Assembly: GCA_024233865.1 (NCBI GenBank)
Contig: JACKPA010000010.1
Span: 124,001-188,000 of the forward strand
Source of the DNA: Leptospiraceae bacterium
GTDB lineage: Bacteria; Spirochaetota; Leptospiria; Leptospirales; Leptospiraceae
Direction of reading: 5' to 3'
Length of the DNA: 64,000 bases
Each line of letters starts with the position of its first letter. Position 1 is the stretch's first letter. Positions 17,855-25,312 of the stretch are shown here, piece by piece. The position numbers and the translations under genes are program-made. A model generated the notes under the pieces. That model saw only the letters and a program-made list of their open reading frames with translations, was not told the DNA's origin and searched no databases.

Positions 17855-19003
17855 CTATTCTTTATACGTCCAGGTAAAATGCTTGTTTAGGTGATAATTT
17901 CCGGCAGTAGCAAGTAAAATTCCAATAAAGTTGCATATATAGGTAGCACTTGAAAAGTAATATTCTGGAAGGTATACTTGGTATGCTTCCAATGTAAACC
18001 TCCAAACAGAAAGCTGAATCACCAAACCAGCATAAGAAACCAAATTAAATTTCAAAAATCCGGTTATATTTTTGAGAATTCCTTTCTTTTTGACCTTTTT
18101 AAAAGTCCATAAGTTGTTTAAAATATAATTGCTAAGGACAGCCAGCTCAAATCCAAACACAACACCCAAAGATGGTAATAAAAAGTTAGAATACACTTCA
18201 CCCGAACCTTTCCAGCCCAAAAGTTCGGCGGCAATAAACTGTCCAAACAAATTTACAAAAACTCCCAAAAATCCGGTAACACCATAGCGAATAAAAGTCA
18301 AAGAGACATATTTTCCAAAACGAATATCATAAAGAGCAATTAAATAGTTTTGGATCACAGAGCCTGTCATTTTGGTTTCTCCATGAATTCTTGTTTTAAA
18401 AACGTATCCAACCTCTTTGACCTTTATGCCCTTTTTCCTCGCAATGAATTCTAAGAGGATTTTGAAACCTATCGGATTGACTTCAGAAGCAATTTCTTCA
18501 TAAAGTTCTCGTCTCAAAACAAAATATCCGGACATTGGGTCCCCAATGGAAATAGGGAGAAAGAGTTTTGCCATTAGAGTTGCAATCTTACTCATTGTTT
18601 TTCGGATAAGTCCCCATTCGCCATACCCTCCTTCTTCTACAACGCGGCTTCCGACAACCATTTCGTAGTCTTTTAACTCCGAAATCATCCTTGGTAGAAT
18701 ATTTTCATCGTGCTGCATATCTGCGTCTATAACACCAAAGGATTGTCCGTTGGCAACTTCCATCCCATCCAAAACGGCAGAACTTAATCCCTTTTTTTGA
18801 ATTCTTCGGATTGCGCTTACACGACTATCTTTTTTGGCTATTTCTTGGGCAACCTTCCAAGTAAGGTCCGGAGAATCATCATCCACAACAATGATTTCAA
18901 AGGTAATACTATGATCGCTTAGTAATTTAATTATTCTCGGCACAAGAACAGATATATTCTTGGCTTCGTTGTAGGTAGGTATGATTAAAGAAAACTGTAT
19001 CAA
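17855..19003 (-). CDS. Dolichol-phosphate-mannose-synthase-like GT2 fused to a GtrA domain
   Basis: 382 residues. Residues 1-~235 form a family 2 glycosyltransferase: LIIPTYNEAKNISVLVPRI, IIVVDDDSPDLTW and a DADMQHDE metal motif at ~93-100. Residues ~240-380 form a four-helix GtrA-like membrane domain (FIRYGVTGFLGVFVNLFGQF). Such fusions transfer a sugar from a nucleotide donor to a polyprenyl phosphate and flip or hold the product, feeding surface glycan assembly. The only sensible start is TTG at 19003, which overlaps the stop of the preceding lipoprotein gene (TTGA at 19000-19003), so translation is probably coupled. No clear Shine-Dalgarno site is seen. Confidence 0.88.
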   Translation of the reverse strand: MIQFSLIIPTYNEAKNISVLVPRIIKLLSDHSITFEIIVVDDDSPDLTWKVAQEIAKKDSRVSAIRRIQKKGLSSAVLDGMEVANGQSFGVIDADMQHDENILPRMISELKDYEMVVGSRVVEEGGYGEWGLIRKTMSKIATLMAKLFLPISIGDPMSGYFVLRRELYEEIASEVNPIGFKILLEFIARKKGIKVKEVGYVFKTRIHGETKMTGSVIQNYLIALYDIRFGKYVSLTFIRYGVTGFLGVFVNLFGQFIAAELLGWKGSGEVYSNFLLPSLGVVFGFELAVLSNYILNNLWTFKKVKKKGILKNITGFLKFNLVSYAGLVIQLSVWRFTLEAYQVYLPEYYFSSATYICNFIGILLATAGNYHLNKHFTWTYKE

Positions 19004-19758
19004 TTGGGGACGGTGTTGGGTGAATTACAATTTAAAGTACCAAGAATGGTAATAGGAGTAGCACCCTGAGTATTGGTTGATATACAAACTTTATTGTCAA
19101 AAGTAGAGCAAGTTGAGGTAGTTTGTGTTGTAGTACAGTTTACATTATCTGCGGTATAACAATTGGTTGGCTGCTGCCCGGTGGTTGCTCCTTGTGTAAA
19201 AGTTCCAACTAAATTAACCTCCAGATCAAAATACGATAAAGACTGAGCACTGCGGTTAGATGAGTCAATATAGCCAATTCCTTGGTTTGCCCATTTTACC
19301 GTTCCCGTTTTTCCCGTGGCTGTATTGTTAAAAAGTCCTCCTGTTAGTATAAATCCTTGTGTTGGGTCAATACTTCCTTGGAATTGATTTATGTTGTAAA
19401 CAAATTTTAGAGTAAGCGTTTCTTCCGTATCTTTGAATATTAGATAGCTGGAAATGGTATATAATGATTGGGTTGTACTCGAACCGGTTGTTCCGGTTGA
19501 TACCGGTGTTGTTTGACCGGGTATGGTTCCTGTAGTAGTAGAAGTGGTGGGACTTGCCGTACCACAGTTTGAAGTTTTGTCAGTGTCGATTTTACGATCA
19601 GACAAATAATAATAGACCATGGCTCCATCTGTCGGACTGATTAAAGGAAGTAGTTGCGGCATATCTATCTTAACTTTATTTTGATCGCTTGTGTCGCATT
19701 GTAAAACTAAAAATATACTTGTAAATAATAAAAAAACCGATTTAATTGCTAATTTCAT
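19000..19758 (-). CDS. Thr/Ser-rich putative lipoprotein
   Basis: 252 residues. The signal sequence ends in IFLVLQCDTS, a plausible spirochaetal lipobox with Cys at ~21. Residues ~65-100 are a low-complexity Thr/Ser/Gly/Pro linker. The remainder is beta-rich with repeated Asn/Thr/Gly and six cysteines near the end, some probably disulphide-bonded. No enzyme family is recognised; this looks like a surface or periplasmic lipoprotein. Its stop codon overlaps the TTG start of the glycosyltransferase gene. Confidence 0.7.
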   Translation of the reverse strand: MKLAIKSVFLLFTSIFLVLQCDTSDQNKVKIDMPQLLPLISPTDGAMVYYYLSDRKIDTDKTSNCGTASPTTSTTTGTIPGQTTPVSTGTTGSSTTQSLYTISSYLIFKDTEETLTLKFVYNINQFQGSIDPTQGFILTGGLFNNTATGKTGTVKWANQGIGYIDSSNRSAQSLSYFDLEVNLVGTFTQGATTGQQPTNCYTADNVNCTTTQTTSTCSTFDNKVCISTNTQGATPITILGTLNCNSPNTVPN

Positions 19759-19774
19759 ACAAAATTCCTTGTTC

Positions 19775-20071
19775 CTATTCTTTAAGATGAAGAGGGTTTT
19801 GATTAATTTTATTCATGGAAACCTTTATTGCTTCCCTTAATTCACCCTTGGACAACTTAAATTTAGGCTCTTGCCCTTTTGCATAATATATTGGAGGTAG
19901 TTGGTTCATTGCAAAGGCATACACATCTTGTATGCTTATTTGCTCCCAACCCCACTCCGGATGTTCTCTTATAACATCTCTCAATTCATTTAACATATCT
20001 TCTTCAACGGAATTTTTAACCATATTTGTCCAACGGTTTATTTTAATGACCTGTGAATTGAGATTTCCCAT
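19775..20071 (-). CDS. ComFB-family protein
   Basis: The 98-residue protein matches the late-competence ComFB family: an acidic N-terminal helix (NSVEEDMLNELRDVI) and the diagnostic VYAFAMNQLPPIYYAKGQ at ~51-68. In other bacteria ComFB domains bind cyclic di-nucleotides and influence motility or competence. The zinc-binding cysteines of some ComFB proteins are absent here. It lies 16 bases before the lipoprotein gene. The ATG at 20071 abuts a GGAAAG sequence, which is too close to be an ideal binding site, so the true start could be the methionine at residue 17. Confidence 0.7.
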   Translation of the reverse strand: MGNLNSQVIKINRWTNMVKNSVEEDMLNELRDVIREHPEWGWEQISIQDVYAFAMNQLPPIYYAKGQEPKFKLSKGELREAIKVSMNKINQNPLHLKE

Positions 20072-20152
20072 CTTTCCGATTCTAAAAAGACCCCTACTAG
20101 TATTAGATATAATATACCTAAGTTTTGTCTATTTTTTTTAAGAAATTTGAAT

Positions 20153-20179
20153 ATTTTATAATCTCTACAAAAGGTGGGC
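20153..20179. repeat. 27-bp direct repeat, copy 1 (intergenic)
   Basis: An exact 27-base match to 21289-21315, which lies inside the old-yellow-enzyme gene; it ends in CTCTACAAAAGGTGGGC. The flanks do not match. Here it lies between the M23 peptidase stop and the ComFB-like gene. Confidence 0.85.
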
Positions 20180-20196
20180 GCTAGTAGAACTCGAAT

Positions 20197-21006
20197 TCAG
20201 AATCGGTTGGTAGAATTTTCAAACCCATAACCCACTGAAGGATTCCAGTATCCATAACTCCATACTCCGGAAGACTTTTCTGTTAAAGATGAATCAGTAC
20301 CTATTCCACCGTAAAAATCTTGGGTAGTCGTATCATTCGACCGGTAATATCGAATTTCAAAGTGCAGATGGGGTCCACCAGCAGTTCCGGAATATAAATT
20401 TCTTGAAACCAGGTCACCTTTTGCTACTGTTTTCCCATTCATCGATAAACCACCAGACACATCAAGGTCAAGATCGATGTGTGCATAAAGAGTAACCATT
20501 TTTCCCAAAACTGTTCCAGACGAATCTGTAATGTCTTTTTCGATAGAAAGATAATGCCGATATTTGCTTGAAGTTGTTGTTGTATAAATCGTTCCATCAT
20601 GAGCGGCATAGAGATTTACCGAAATTAAATTACTTCCCACTAAATGGTAATCGGTACCGGTGTGGTGTTCACCTGTTCCACCTGGACCTTTTCCGTCACC
20701 GAAGTTGCCACCGGACGCTATTTGATAGGAAACTGTATTTCCGGCTGAATCCTGAAATGGATTCTGAAAAGAAACTTTGGATGATATAGTGGTTATTGAA
20801 TCAATAGATTCTTTTATGCTTCCTGATCCGGAACTGGTATAGTATTCTGGTGTAAAAGCATAGGAACCACCAGACGCATTCGTTGAACTTTGAAGAAGGA
20901 GAAGAGCGAGAGCTACATTCTTATATTTATTTTCATTGTTATTCGACTGGCAATGCAAGAAAAAAAGTGTAATTAGGATAATAAAGAAATTGAGTTTTTT
21001 TTTCAC
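20197..21006 (-). CDS. M23-family peptidase, putative lipoprotein
   Basis: 269 residues starting at GTG (21006) with AGGGG at good spacing. The signal sequence ends in LFFLHCQS, a lipobox-like site. The C-terminal half carries the zinc-peptidase motifs of family M23: HHTGTDYH (~116-123), YAHIDLD (~176) and GGPHLHFEIRYY (~212). Such enzymes cut peptidoglycan cross-links or act as LytM-type activators. The first zinc ligand region HTGTD is intact and the HxH is present, so it is probably active. It is divergent from the reductase gene. Confidence 0.85.
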   Translation of the reverse strand: MKKKLNFFIILITLFFLHCQSNNNENKYKNVALALLLLQSSTNASGGSYAFTPEYYTSSGSGSIKESIDSITTISSKVSFQNPFQDSAGNTVSYQIASGGNFGDGKGPGGTGEHHTGTDYHLVGSNLISVNLYAAHDGTIYTTTTSSKYRHYLSIEKDITDSSGTVLGKMVTLYAHIDLDLDVSGGLSMNGKTVAKGDLVSRNLYSGTAGGPHLHFEIRYYRSNDTTTQDFYGGIGTDSSLTEKSSGVWSYGYWNPSVGYGFENSTNRF

Positions 21007-21035
21007 AAGTTTAGCCCCTAAAAGATAAATTATCC

Positions 21036-21060
21036 TTAATTCAAAATTTTCTTGAATTAA
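21036..21060. promoter_or_regulatory. 9-bp inverted repeat in the divergent intergenic region
   Basis: TTAATTCAA (21036-21044) and TTGAATTAA (21052-21060) are perfect inverted arms separated by 7 bases, 30 bases before the M23 gene start. It could be an operator or an mRNA hairpin in the leader. Such A/T-only arms are also fairly likely by chance in this composition. Confidence 0.35.
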
Positions 21061-21119
21061 AAAGCTGTCAACTGTTTATCCTAACTATTCTTATTAGGTG
21101 ATTTTTGAGATTAAATCAC

Positions 21120-21149
21120 TTGACAAATTAATATTAACGTCTATATAAA
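21120..21149 (+). promoter_or_regulatory. Sigma-70-like promoter of the reductase gene
   Basis: TTGACA at 21120-21125 is followed by TATATA at 21142 (16-base spacer) overlapping TATAAA at 21144 (18-base spacer). The start codon lies 26 bases downstream, with GGAG just before it. Confidence 0.6.
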
Positions 21150-21175
21150 ACGATCAAAAGATAACGGAGAATCAA

Positions 21176-22399
21176 ATGAAAATAGCAGAGCCTATCCGCC
21201 TCCCCTGCGGTGTCACTCTTAAAAACCGTCTAGCTAAATCTGCCATGAGCGAAAATATGGCAAAACCAGGATATTTTGCTGGACAAGAATTTTATAATCT
21301 CTACAAAAGGTGGGCTGAAGGTGGAATTGGTTTAAGCATTTCAGGCAATGTAATGATTGATCGCAAACATTTGGGGGAAGCAAACAATGTTGTTATAGAA
21401 GAAGGTTTAGATAATCACCAAGGCTTAAAAGAATGGGCTTCTGCTTATGGCAATACTGGCAATCAAATTTGGGTGCAGCTTAATCATCCAGGAAGACAAA
21501 TCCCCAAGTTTTTATCTACTGATAATGTATCAGCCTCGGCTGTTCCGTTTGATAAACCAATGGATACAATGTTTGCAACTCCAAGAACACTAACCGAAGG
21601 AGAAATTCTCGATATAATTCAACGGTTTGGATACGCAGCAAAGGTTGTAAAGGATTGTGGTTTTGGTGGCGTACAAATTCATGGAGCTCACGGATACTTA
21701 GTTGCACAATTTCTTTCACCCAAAACGAATATAAGAGAAGATCGATGGGGTGGATCGATTGAGAATAGAATGTTGTTCGTTATAGAAGTTTATAATTCTA
21801 TTCGTAAGAACGTTGGAGAAAAATTCCCTGTAGGTATAAAGATAAATACGGCAGACTTTCAAAAAGGTGGATTTTCACATGAAGAAGCCATTCAAGTTAC
21901 AAAAAAATTATCAACATTAGGTATTGATTTAATTGAACTTTCAGGGGGAACTTATGAAAAACCAACAATGACTGGAGTAAAAGTCAAAGAAAGTACCCAA
22001 AAAAGAGAAGCTTATTTCCTTGAATATGCAAAAGATATAAAACAAGCCGTGAATTGCCCTATCATGGTAACCGGTGGTTTTAGAACTGGCAAATTTATGG
22101 AAGAATCCTTAGATAATGGAGATTTGGATATGGTTGGTTTGGCCCGTCCGGTTGCAATTAATCCCGAATTTCCAAACCAATTACTTGGCGGTGAGAATGT
22201 AGAAAGCGAAGTAAAACCATTAACAAGTGGTTTCAAAATTTTAGATAGCATCTATCCTTTAGAAATTATTTGGTATACAGATCAGCTTCATCGCATGGGT
22301 AAATTAAAAGAGCCTCGTAAAAATGGTGGTATTTATTCCTCTATTTTTAACATGACTTGCTCTATGGGTTTTCAAATACTCAATAGGGTTCGTAGTTGA
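21176..22399 (+). CDS. Old-yellow-enzyme family NADH:flavin oxidoreductase
   Basis: The 407-residue TIM-barrel flavoprotein has KNRLAKSAMSE near the start (FMN contact), QLNHPGRQ (~104-111), a catalytic-type QIHGAHGYLVAQFLSP (~167-182), NIREDRWGGSIENR (~187-200), and a phosphate-binding MVTGGFRTG plus MVGLARPVA near the C-terminus. These are typical of the 2,4-dienoyl-CoA reductase/NADH oxidase branch. It reduces activated alkenes with NAD(P)H. It has its own promoter and a clear GGAG site. Nothing is truncated; the gene contains one copy of the 27-bp repeat. Confidence 0.9.
   Translation: MKIAEPIRLPCGVTLKNRLAKSAMSENMAKPGYFAGQEFYNLYKRWAEGGIGLSISGNVMIDRKHLGEANNVVIEEGLDNHQGLKEWASAYGNTGNQIWVQLNHPGRQIPKFLSTDNVSASAVPFDKPMDTMFATPRTLTEGEILDIIQRFGYAAKVVKDCGFGGVQIHGAHGYLVAQFLSPKTNIREDRWGGSIENRMLFVIEVYNSIRKNVGEKFPVGIKINTADFQKGGFSHEEAIQVTKKLSTLGIDLIELSGGTYEKPTMTGVKVKESTQKREAYFLEYAKDIKQAVNCPIMVTGGFRTGKFMEESLDNGDLDMVGLARPVAINPEFPNQLLGGENVESEVKPLTSGFKILDSIYPLEIIWYTDQLHRMGKLKEPRKNGGIYSSIFNMTCSMGFQILNRVRS
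21289..21315. repeat. 27-bp direct repeat, copy 2 (inside the reductase gene)
   Basis: Identical to 20153-20179. This copy encodes in-frame residues of the reductase (around NLYKRWAE), so it is probably the source and the intergenic copy a displaced duplicate. Confidence 0.85.
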
Positions 22400-22428
22400 G
22401 CATATAACAACAATGGTATATTATTTGT

Positions 22429-22497
22429 TATATAGGAAAGTGCGTTTCTCCTTGGCAATTACTCACCAGGGCAACTCAAGGTACAGGCTTAAAATTT
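22429..22497. repeat. Dispersed repeat, short form (~70 bp)
   Basis: Starts with TATATAGGAAAGTGCGTTTC and ends with CCAGGGCAACTCAAGGTACA followed by GGCTTAAAATTTT. It shares its left end with the 159-bp repeats at 23666 and 27981 and its whole length, imperfectly, with 42577-42645. It lies just upstream of vapBC. Confidence 0.75.
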
Positions 22498-22523
22498 TAA
22501 ATTTGGAATTGATAAAATCACAT

Positions 22524-22547
22524 CTTGTCATACACTTGTCAGACAAG
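22524..22547. promoter_or_regulatory. Candidate VapB operator
   Basis: CTTGTC at 22524-22529 is repeated at 22535-22540, and the second copy forms a perfect palindrome CTTGTCAGACAAG (22535-22547). It sits 10 bases before the antitoxin start, as expected for ribbon-helix-helix autoregulation of a toxin-antitoxin operon. Confidence 0.55.
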
Positions 22548-22557
22548 GGAAAATACC

Positions 22558-22809
22558 ATGAGAATTACCATTCGGCTAGACAAAAATCTGGAACAAAAAA
22601 TACAGTACTTATTAGAAATTCAAAAAACAACGATCTCAAAACTTATCAAATCTTTGATTGAAAGCTATTACGAAAGCACTTGTCAACAAAATAATATAGC
22701 AGCTGATGTACTATACCAATCCGGTTTTATTGCGTGTTCGGAAGGGAGTGATGACTTGTCTATCAATTACAAACAATATCTAAACCAGAATCTTTTGTCA
22801 AAAGCATGA
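22558..22809 (+). CDS. vapB: Ribbon-helix-helix antitoxin (VapB-like)
   Basis: 83 residues from the ATG at 22558, which has AAGGGA eight bases upstream; an earlier in-frame start would run through the operator. The N-terminal RITIRLDKNLEQKIQYLLE, then KTTISKLIKSLIESYYE, is a CopG-type ribbon-helix-helix DNA-binding domain. The C-terminal ~35 residues should wrap and inhibit the toxin. The stop overlaps the toxin start (ATGA, 22806-22809). Confidence 0.85.
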   Translation: MRITIRLDKNLEQKIQYLLEIQKTTISKLIKSLIESYYESTCQQNNIAADVLYQSGFIACSEGSDDLSINYKQYLNQNLLSKA

Positions 22810-23222
22810 TTATTGCTGATACCGGTTTCTGGCTAGCTATCGCAAACAGGAAAGATCGTTTCCATTTGCAAGCTGTTGAAGCGCTGACGCAAGTGAAAGA
22901 GTCGTTGATTGTTACTTGGGCTGTTATGACGGAAACCTGCCATCTACTACAAACCAGATTGGGGACGAATGCACAAACTTCCTTTATCCAAAGTTATAAA
23001 CAAGGAGCTTTTGAAGTTTTTACGATTGAAATCCATCACGCAAACCGATTAATCGAATTAATGAAAAAGTATGAAGATTTACCTATGGACTTGGCAGATG
23101 CCTCTCTTGTTTTACTCGCTGAAGAACTGAAAGAAGGAGGAATTTTGTCTACTGACCAAAGAGACTTTCAAACTTATAGATGGAAGAATCGTCATCCTTT
23201 TGAGAACTTGCTTCTTTCATAA
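22806..23222 (+). CDS. vapC: PIN-domain ribonuclease toxin (VapC-like)
   Basis: The 138-residue PIN-domain protein has the expected acidic residues: IIADTGFW (D4), a glutamate in VMTETCHLL (~41), and LPMDLADASLVLLAEEL plus LSTDQRDF toward the C-terminus. PIN toxins cut tRNA or rRNA when free of antitoxin. It is translationally coupled to vapB. All catalytic acids appear intact, so it is probably functional. Confidence 0.88.
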   Translation: MIIADTGFWLAIANRKDRFHLQAVEALTQVKESLIVTWAVMTETCHLLQTRLGTNAQTSFIQSYKQGAFEVFTIEIHHANRLIELMKKYEDLPMDLADASLVLLAEELKEGGILSTDQRDFQTYRWKNRHPFENLLLS

Positions 23223-23226
23223 TTTC

Positions 23227-23243
23227 TTTATATAGGAAAGACG
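23227..23243. repeat. Isolated left end of the dispersed repeat
   Basis: TTATATAGGAAAGACGCC matches the left end of the repeat family (TATATAGGAAAGTGCG) and then diverges. It lies five bases after the vapC stop, so vapBC is flanked by repeat ends on both sides. Confidence 0.5.
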
Positions 23244-23317
23244 CCAAAAAAAACAAACAGGTAAAAAGAGATTGACAAGTCTAATAAACCGGACAGTCTA
23301 AATTGTAGGGTAAAATT

Positions 23318-23482
23318 ATGACTACAGCATTTATAATAAATTCTCTTTTGGTAGTATTGATTGTTACAACATTTCTTTATACCATTATTACAACGTCTAT
23401 GAGAATCATAAAGAAAGAACTTTCAAAAGAAATGGATAAGAAAATAGAAAACTTGAAAGTTGAATTAAAAAAAGAAACATGA
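23318..23482 (+). CDS. Small membrane peptide, 54 residues
   Basis: MTTAFIINSLLVVLIVTTFL opens a single membrane helix (~5-25), followed by a lysine-rich amphipathic helix (KKELSKEMDKKIENLKVELK). TTGACA lies at 23272-23277, and TAGGG precedes the start. The stop overlaps the next start (ATGA, 23479-23482), which argues that both tiny frames are real. Function unknown; the layout resembles small phage- or toxin-associated membrane proteins, but that is only a suggestion. Confidence 0.5.
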   Translation: MTTAFIINSLLVVLIVTTFLYTIITTSMRIIKKELSKEMDKKIENLKVELKKET

Positions 23483-23637
23483 TAGACAAATTATTACTTC
23501 TTTTATTAATCTTGCTTTCCGGTTTATTTGTTTTATATCTGAATACTTTTGAAGGATTCAAGGAATATATAAGCAACTTTTTAATATTACTTGGTTTTGT
23601 AGGAAGTTGTTTAGGTATCTATTCATTTGTTTTGTAG
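23479..23637 (+). CDS. Small hydrophobic peptide, 52 residues
   Basis: Coupled by ATGA to the previous small gene. Two hydrophobic helices are visible (LLLLLLILLSGLFVLYL and NFLILLGFVGSCLGIYSF), so it is probably a two-pass membrane peptide. The 3' end lies in a 35-bp tandem duplication (23595-23663), so the present C-terminus may be a product of that duplication or of the nearby 159-bp repeat. No homologue recognised. Confidence 0.45.
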   Translation: MIDKLLLLLLILLSGLFVLYLNTFEGFKEYISNFLILLGFVGSCLGIYSFVL

Positions 23638-23663
23638 GAAGTTGTTTAGGTATCTATTCATTT
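23595..23663. repeat. 35-bp tandem duplication
   Basis: A 35-base unit beginning TTTTGTAGGAAGTTGTTTAG occurs at 23595-23629 and again at 23630-23663 (34 of 35 bases present). It covers the end of the small hydrophobic peptide gene and stops two bases before the 159-bp repeat. Confidence 0.85.
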
Positions 23664-23665
23664 TT

Positions 23666-23824
23666 TTCATATAGGAAAGTGCGTTTCTCCGGTATAAAGC
23701 CAATCCCCAAAACCCTTCGACCCTGCTCAGGGCAAGTCCCTGCCATGGCTACCAAAGACTTCCCATAAAATCACTTATGTCAATGTCCACCCAGGGCTAA
23801 TTGTAAGAATGGGTCTTAAATTTC
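23666..23824. repeat. 159-bp dispersed repeat, copy A
   Basis: Identical over all 159 bases to 27981-28139. The left end is TTCATATAGGAAAGTGCG and the right end GGGTCTTAAATTTC. The left end can fold (GGAAA ... TTTCTCC). The middle contains a REP-like palindrome (CCCTGCTCAGGG). No protein is encoded. On its right side it joins the stump of a coupled third gene (23775-23867). Confidence 0.9.
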
Positions 23825-23867
23825 CTTTTTGAATTTTGATATGAGATGTCTCTAAGAGTAAACTCAT
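23775..23867 (-). pseudogene. Stump of a coupled third gene, truncated by the 159-bp repeat
   Basis: An ATG at 23867 overlaps the stop of the 23864-24583 gene (ATGA), the usual sign of a coupled downstream gene. It reads about 15 codons (MSLLLETSHIKIQKG) and then enters the 159-bp repeat at 23824, ending after 15 more repeat-encoded codons. I read it as the beginning of a third operon member whose remainder was lost. Confidence 0.5.
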
Positions 23868-24583
23868 GATTTTTCTCCTTTTTCAAGTATTTGTTCCGGG
23901 ATTTTTAGTTCCAAATTGGAAAGATGTAAAATGAGTGCGTATTTGTCTCCGTTGGTTCGTCCTTCCAAAAATCCGCGATATGGTGTCCCACCTCTCCGAA
24001 AAATCAATGGTTGATTCGATTTCGGACCAGTTCCAATGGGCATTAAACTGTCTTTTTCTTCCAATTCTTTTGCCATTGCATACAAAAAATCGTAGGTTAG
24101 TCCGTTGATGTGAGTCAATTGCATTTTGCCGGAAAAAACAAAACGGTTGTATACTTTTTCTTTTTTTATCATTTTTCCTGTCCATTTGATCGGCAATTCT
24201 CCCACAACGTTTTGCATTTCTATCTTTCTGGGACGACGTTCACGCTCCGTTCCGTCGGGATTTTTCACAATTTCCCACTGGACAATTCTATGAACAATAT
24301 TTCGATGACTTCCGATATAAGCTCTGGAAACATTTTTTATAAAAGAACCATACATCTCTATATCAATTTCCGGATCATCTTTGACCAACATTTCTGCCAC
24401 CAAGTCAAGCCCGCCGGCTTTTTCAATCAAGACATCAATATCCTTGTCTAAGGTAGACTTAAGAATTTTTTTTGTTTCTGCTGAGCGTTCTTTTCCATCT
24501 ACCCATCTTAAACGATGTGAAATGGTAACGCTTTTTGTATTTACTATCGCATCTCGACCTTTGCTATTCGAAATATGTATCAT
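23864..24583 (-). CDS. Unrecognised protein, second gene of an unknown operon
   Basis: 239 residues, started at the ATG at 24583 behind a strong AGGAGAAAGG site. The protein is mixed alpha/beta and charged, with an arginine-rich loop near ERERRPRKIEM and a Gly-rich segment FRRGGTPYRGFLEGRTNGD toward the end. No membrane segment, signal peptide or recognisable catalytic motif is seen. It follows the 203-residue gene by 18 bases, and its stop overlaps the start of a truncated third frame. Function unknown. Confidence 0.65.
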   Translation of the reverse strand: MIHISNSKGRDAIVNTKSVTISHRLRWVDGKERSAETKKILKSTLDKDIDVLIEKAGGLDLVAEMLVKDDPEIDIEMYGSFIKNVSRAYIGSHRNIVHRIVQWEIVKNPDGTERERRPRKIEMQNVVGELPIKWTGKMIKKEKVYNRFVFSGKMQLTHINGLTYDFLYAMAKELEEKDSLMPIGTGPKSNQPLIFRRGGTPYRGFLEGRTNGDKYALILHLSNLELKIPEQILEKGEKS

Positions 24584-24601
24584 ACCTTTCTCCTATTTTT
24601 T

Positions 24602-25213
24602 TTACATCATACCAAAATCCATTTCATTATCTTCTTCTTCCGCTTCACTTTCTTCTGTTTCTATGTCACTAAATTGTTCAAAGCCAATGTATTGAATGTC
24701 AGTCTTTTTTCCAACGGTTAGAAAAATATCACCATCTTCTGAAGCCACAAGAAATGCAGAACTTGCATCCAAAGATTCTCTAAAGCTAAAAGGAAAGGAA
24801 TAGATCGTACCGCTTTTTAAATTTTTTGCCAACTCGTCTATATTGTTTTCACTTTGAACCAAATACACCGAGCGAATATTGTAAGATAAATATTCATTGA
24901 TACTAACCGGTTCTAAAACGGAAGTCGTTTTAAAGGTGGAAGGGACTGGTTTTACCTCATTCCCATGAGTGTCAACCGGTTTCAATTCACTTTTGTCACG
25001 CCATTCTCCGTCCGAAGTCAAATAGGCAATGGAAACACCTCCCGAGCCAATCATAGTACGACCGTCTTCAGCAATTGTTGCCAAATTGCAAGGTTTCCCT
25101 TCTTCATCAAGGGTTTCTATGTCTTTAAACCCGTACAATTGAGAGCGATCTATCTTTTGAAGTTGAAATACAAACTGCTTTTTATCAAATTCTACTGCCA
25201 ATGGTTGTGCCAT
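24602..25213 (-). CDS. Unrecognised protein with an acidic tail, first gene of an unknown operon
   Basis: 203 residues behind a strong GGAGGGTCC site. The N-terminal half carries short beta-like segments (KKQFVFQLQKIDRSQLYGFK, LATIAEDGRTMIGSGGVSIAYL) that recall TraR-like or other small-domain folds but match no family I can name. The last ~22 residues are strongly acidic (TEESEAEEEDNEMDF). Probably cytoplasmic. It is the first of two coupled genes with good ribosome sites, so the pair is expressed even if its role is obscure. Confidence 0.65.
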   Translation of the reverse strand: MAQPLAVEFDKKQFVFQLQKIDRSQLYGFKDIETLDEEGKPCNLATIAEDGRTMIGSGGVSIAYLTSDGEWRDKSELKPVDTHGNEVKPVPSTFKTTSVLEPVSINEYLSYNIRSVYLVQSENNIDELAKNLKSGTIYSFPFSFRESLDASSAFLVASEDGDIFLTVGKKTDIQYIGFEQFSDIETEESEAEEEDNEMDFGMM

Positions 25214-25312
25214 AAGGACCCTCCTATCTTTCTTTCCGAATGCTAACAGATTTCAATGTATTTGTCAAGGGTTTTATCTGTTGTCCGATTGTCATTTTAT
25301 TTCCTATATTCT

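Noticed and set aside
20160..20200. Sequence next to the 27-bp repeat considered as a tRNA 3' end because of its GAACTCGAATTC stretch.
   Set aside because: No cloverleaf, anticodon arm or matching acceptor stem can be drawn.
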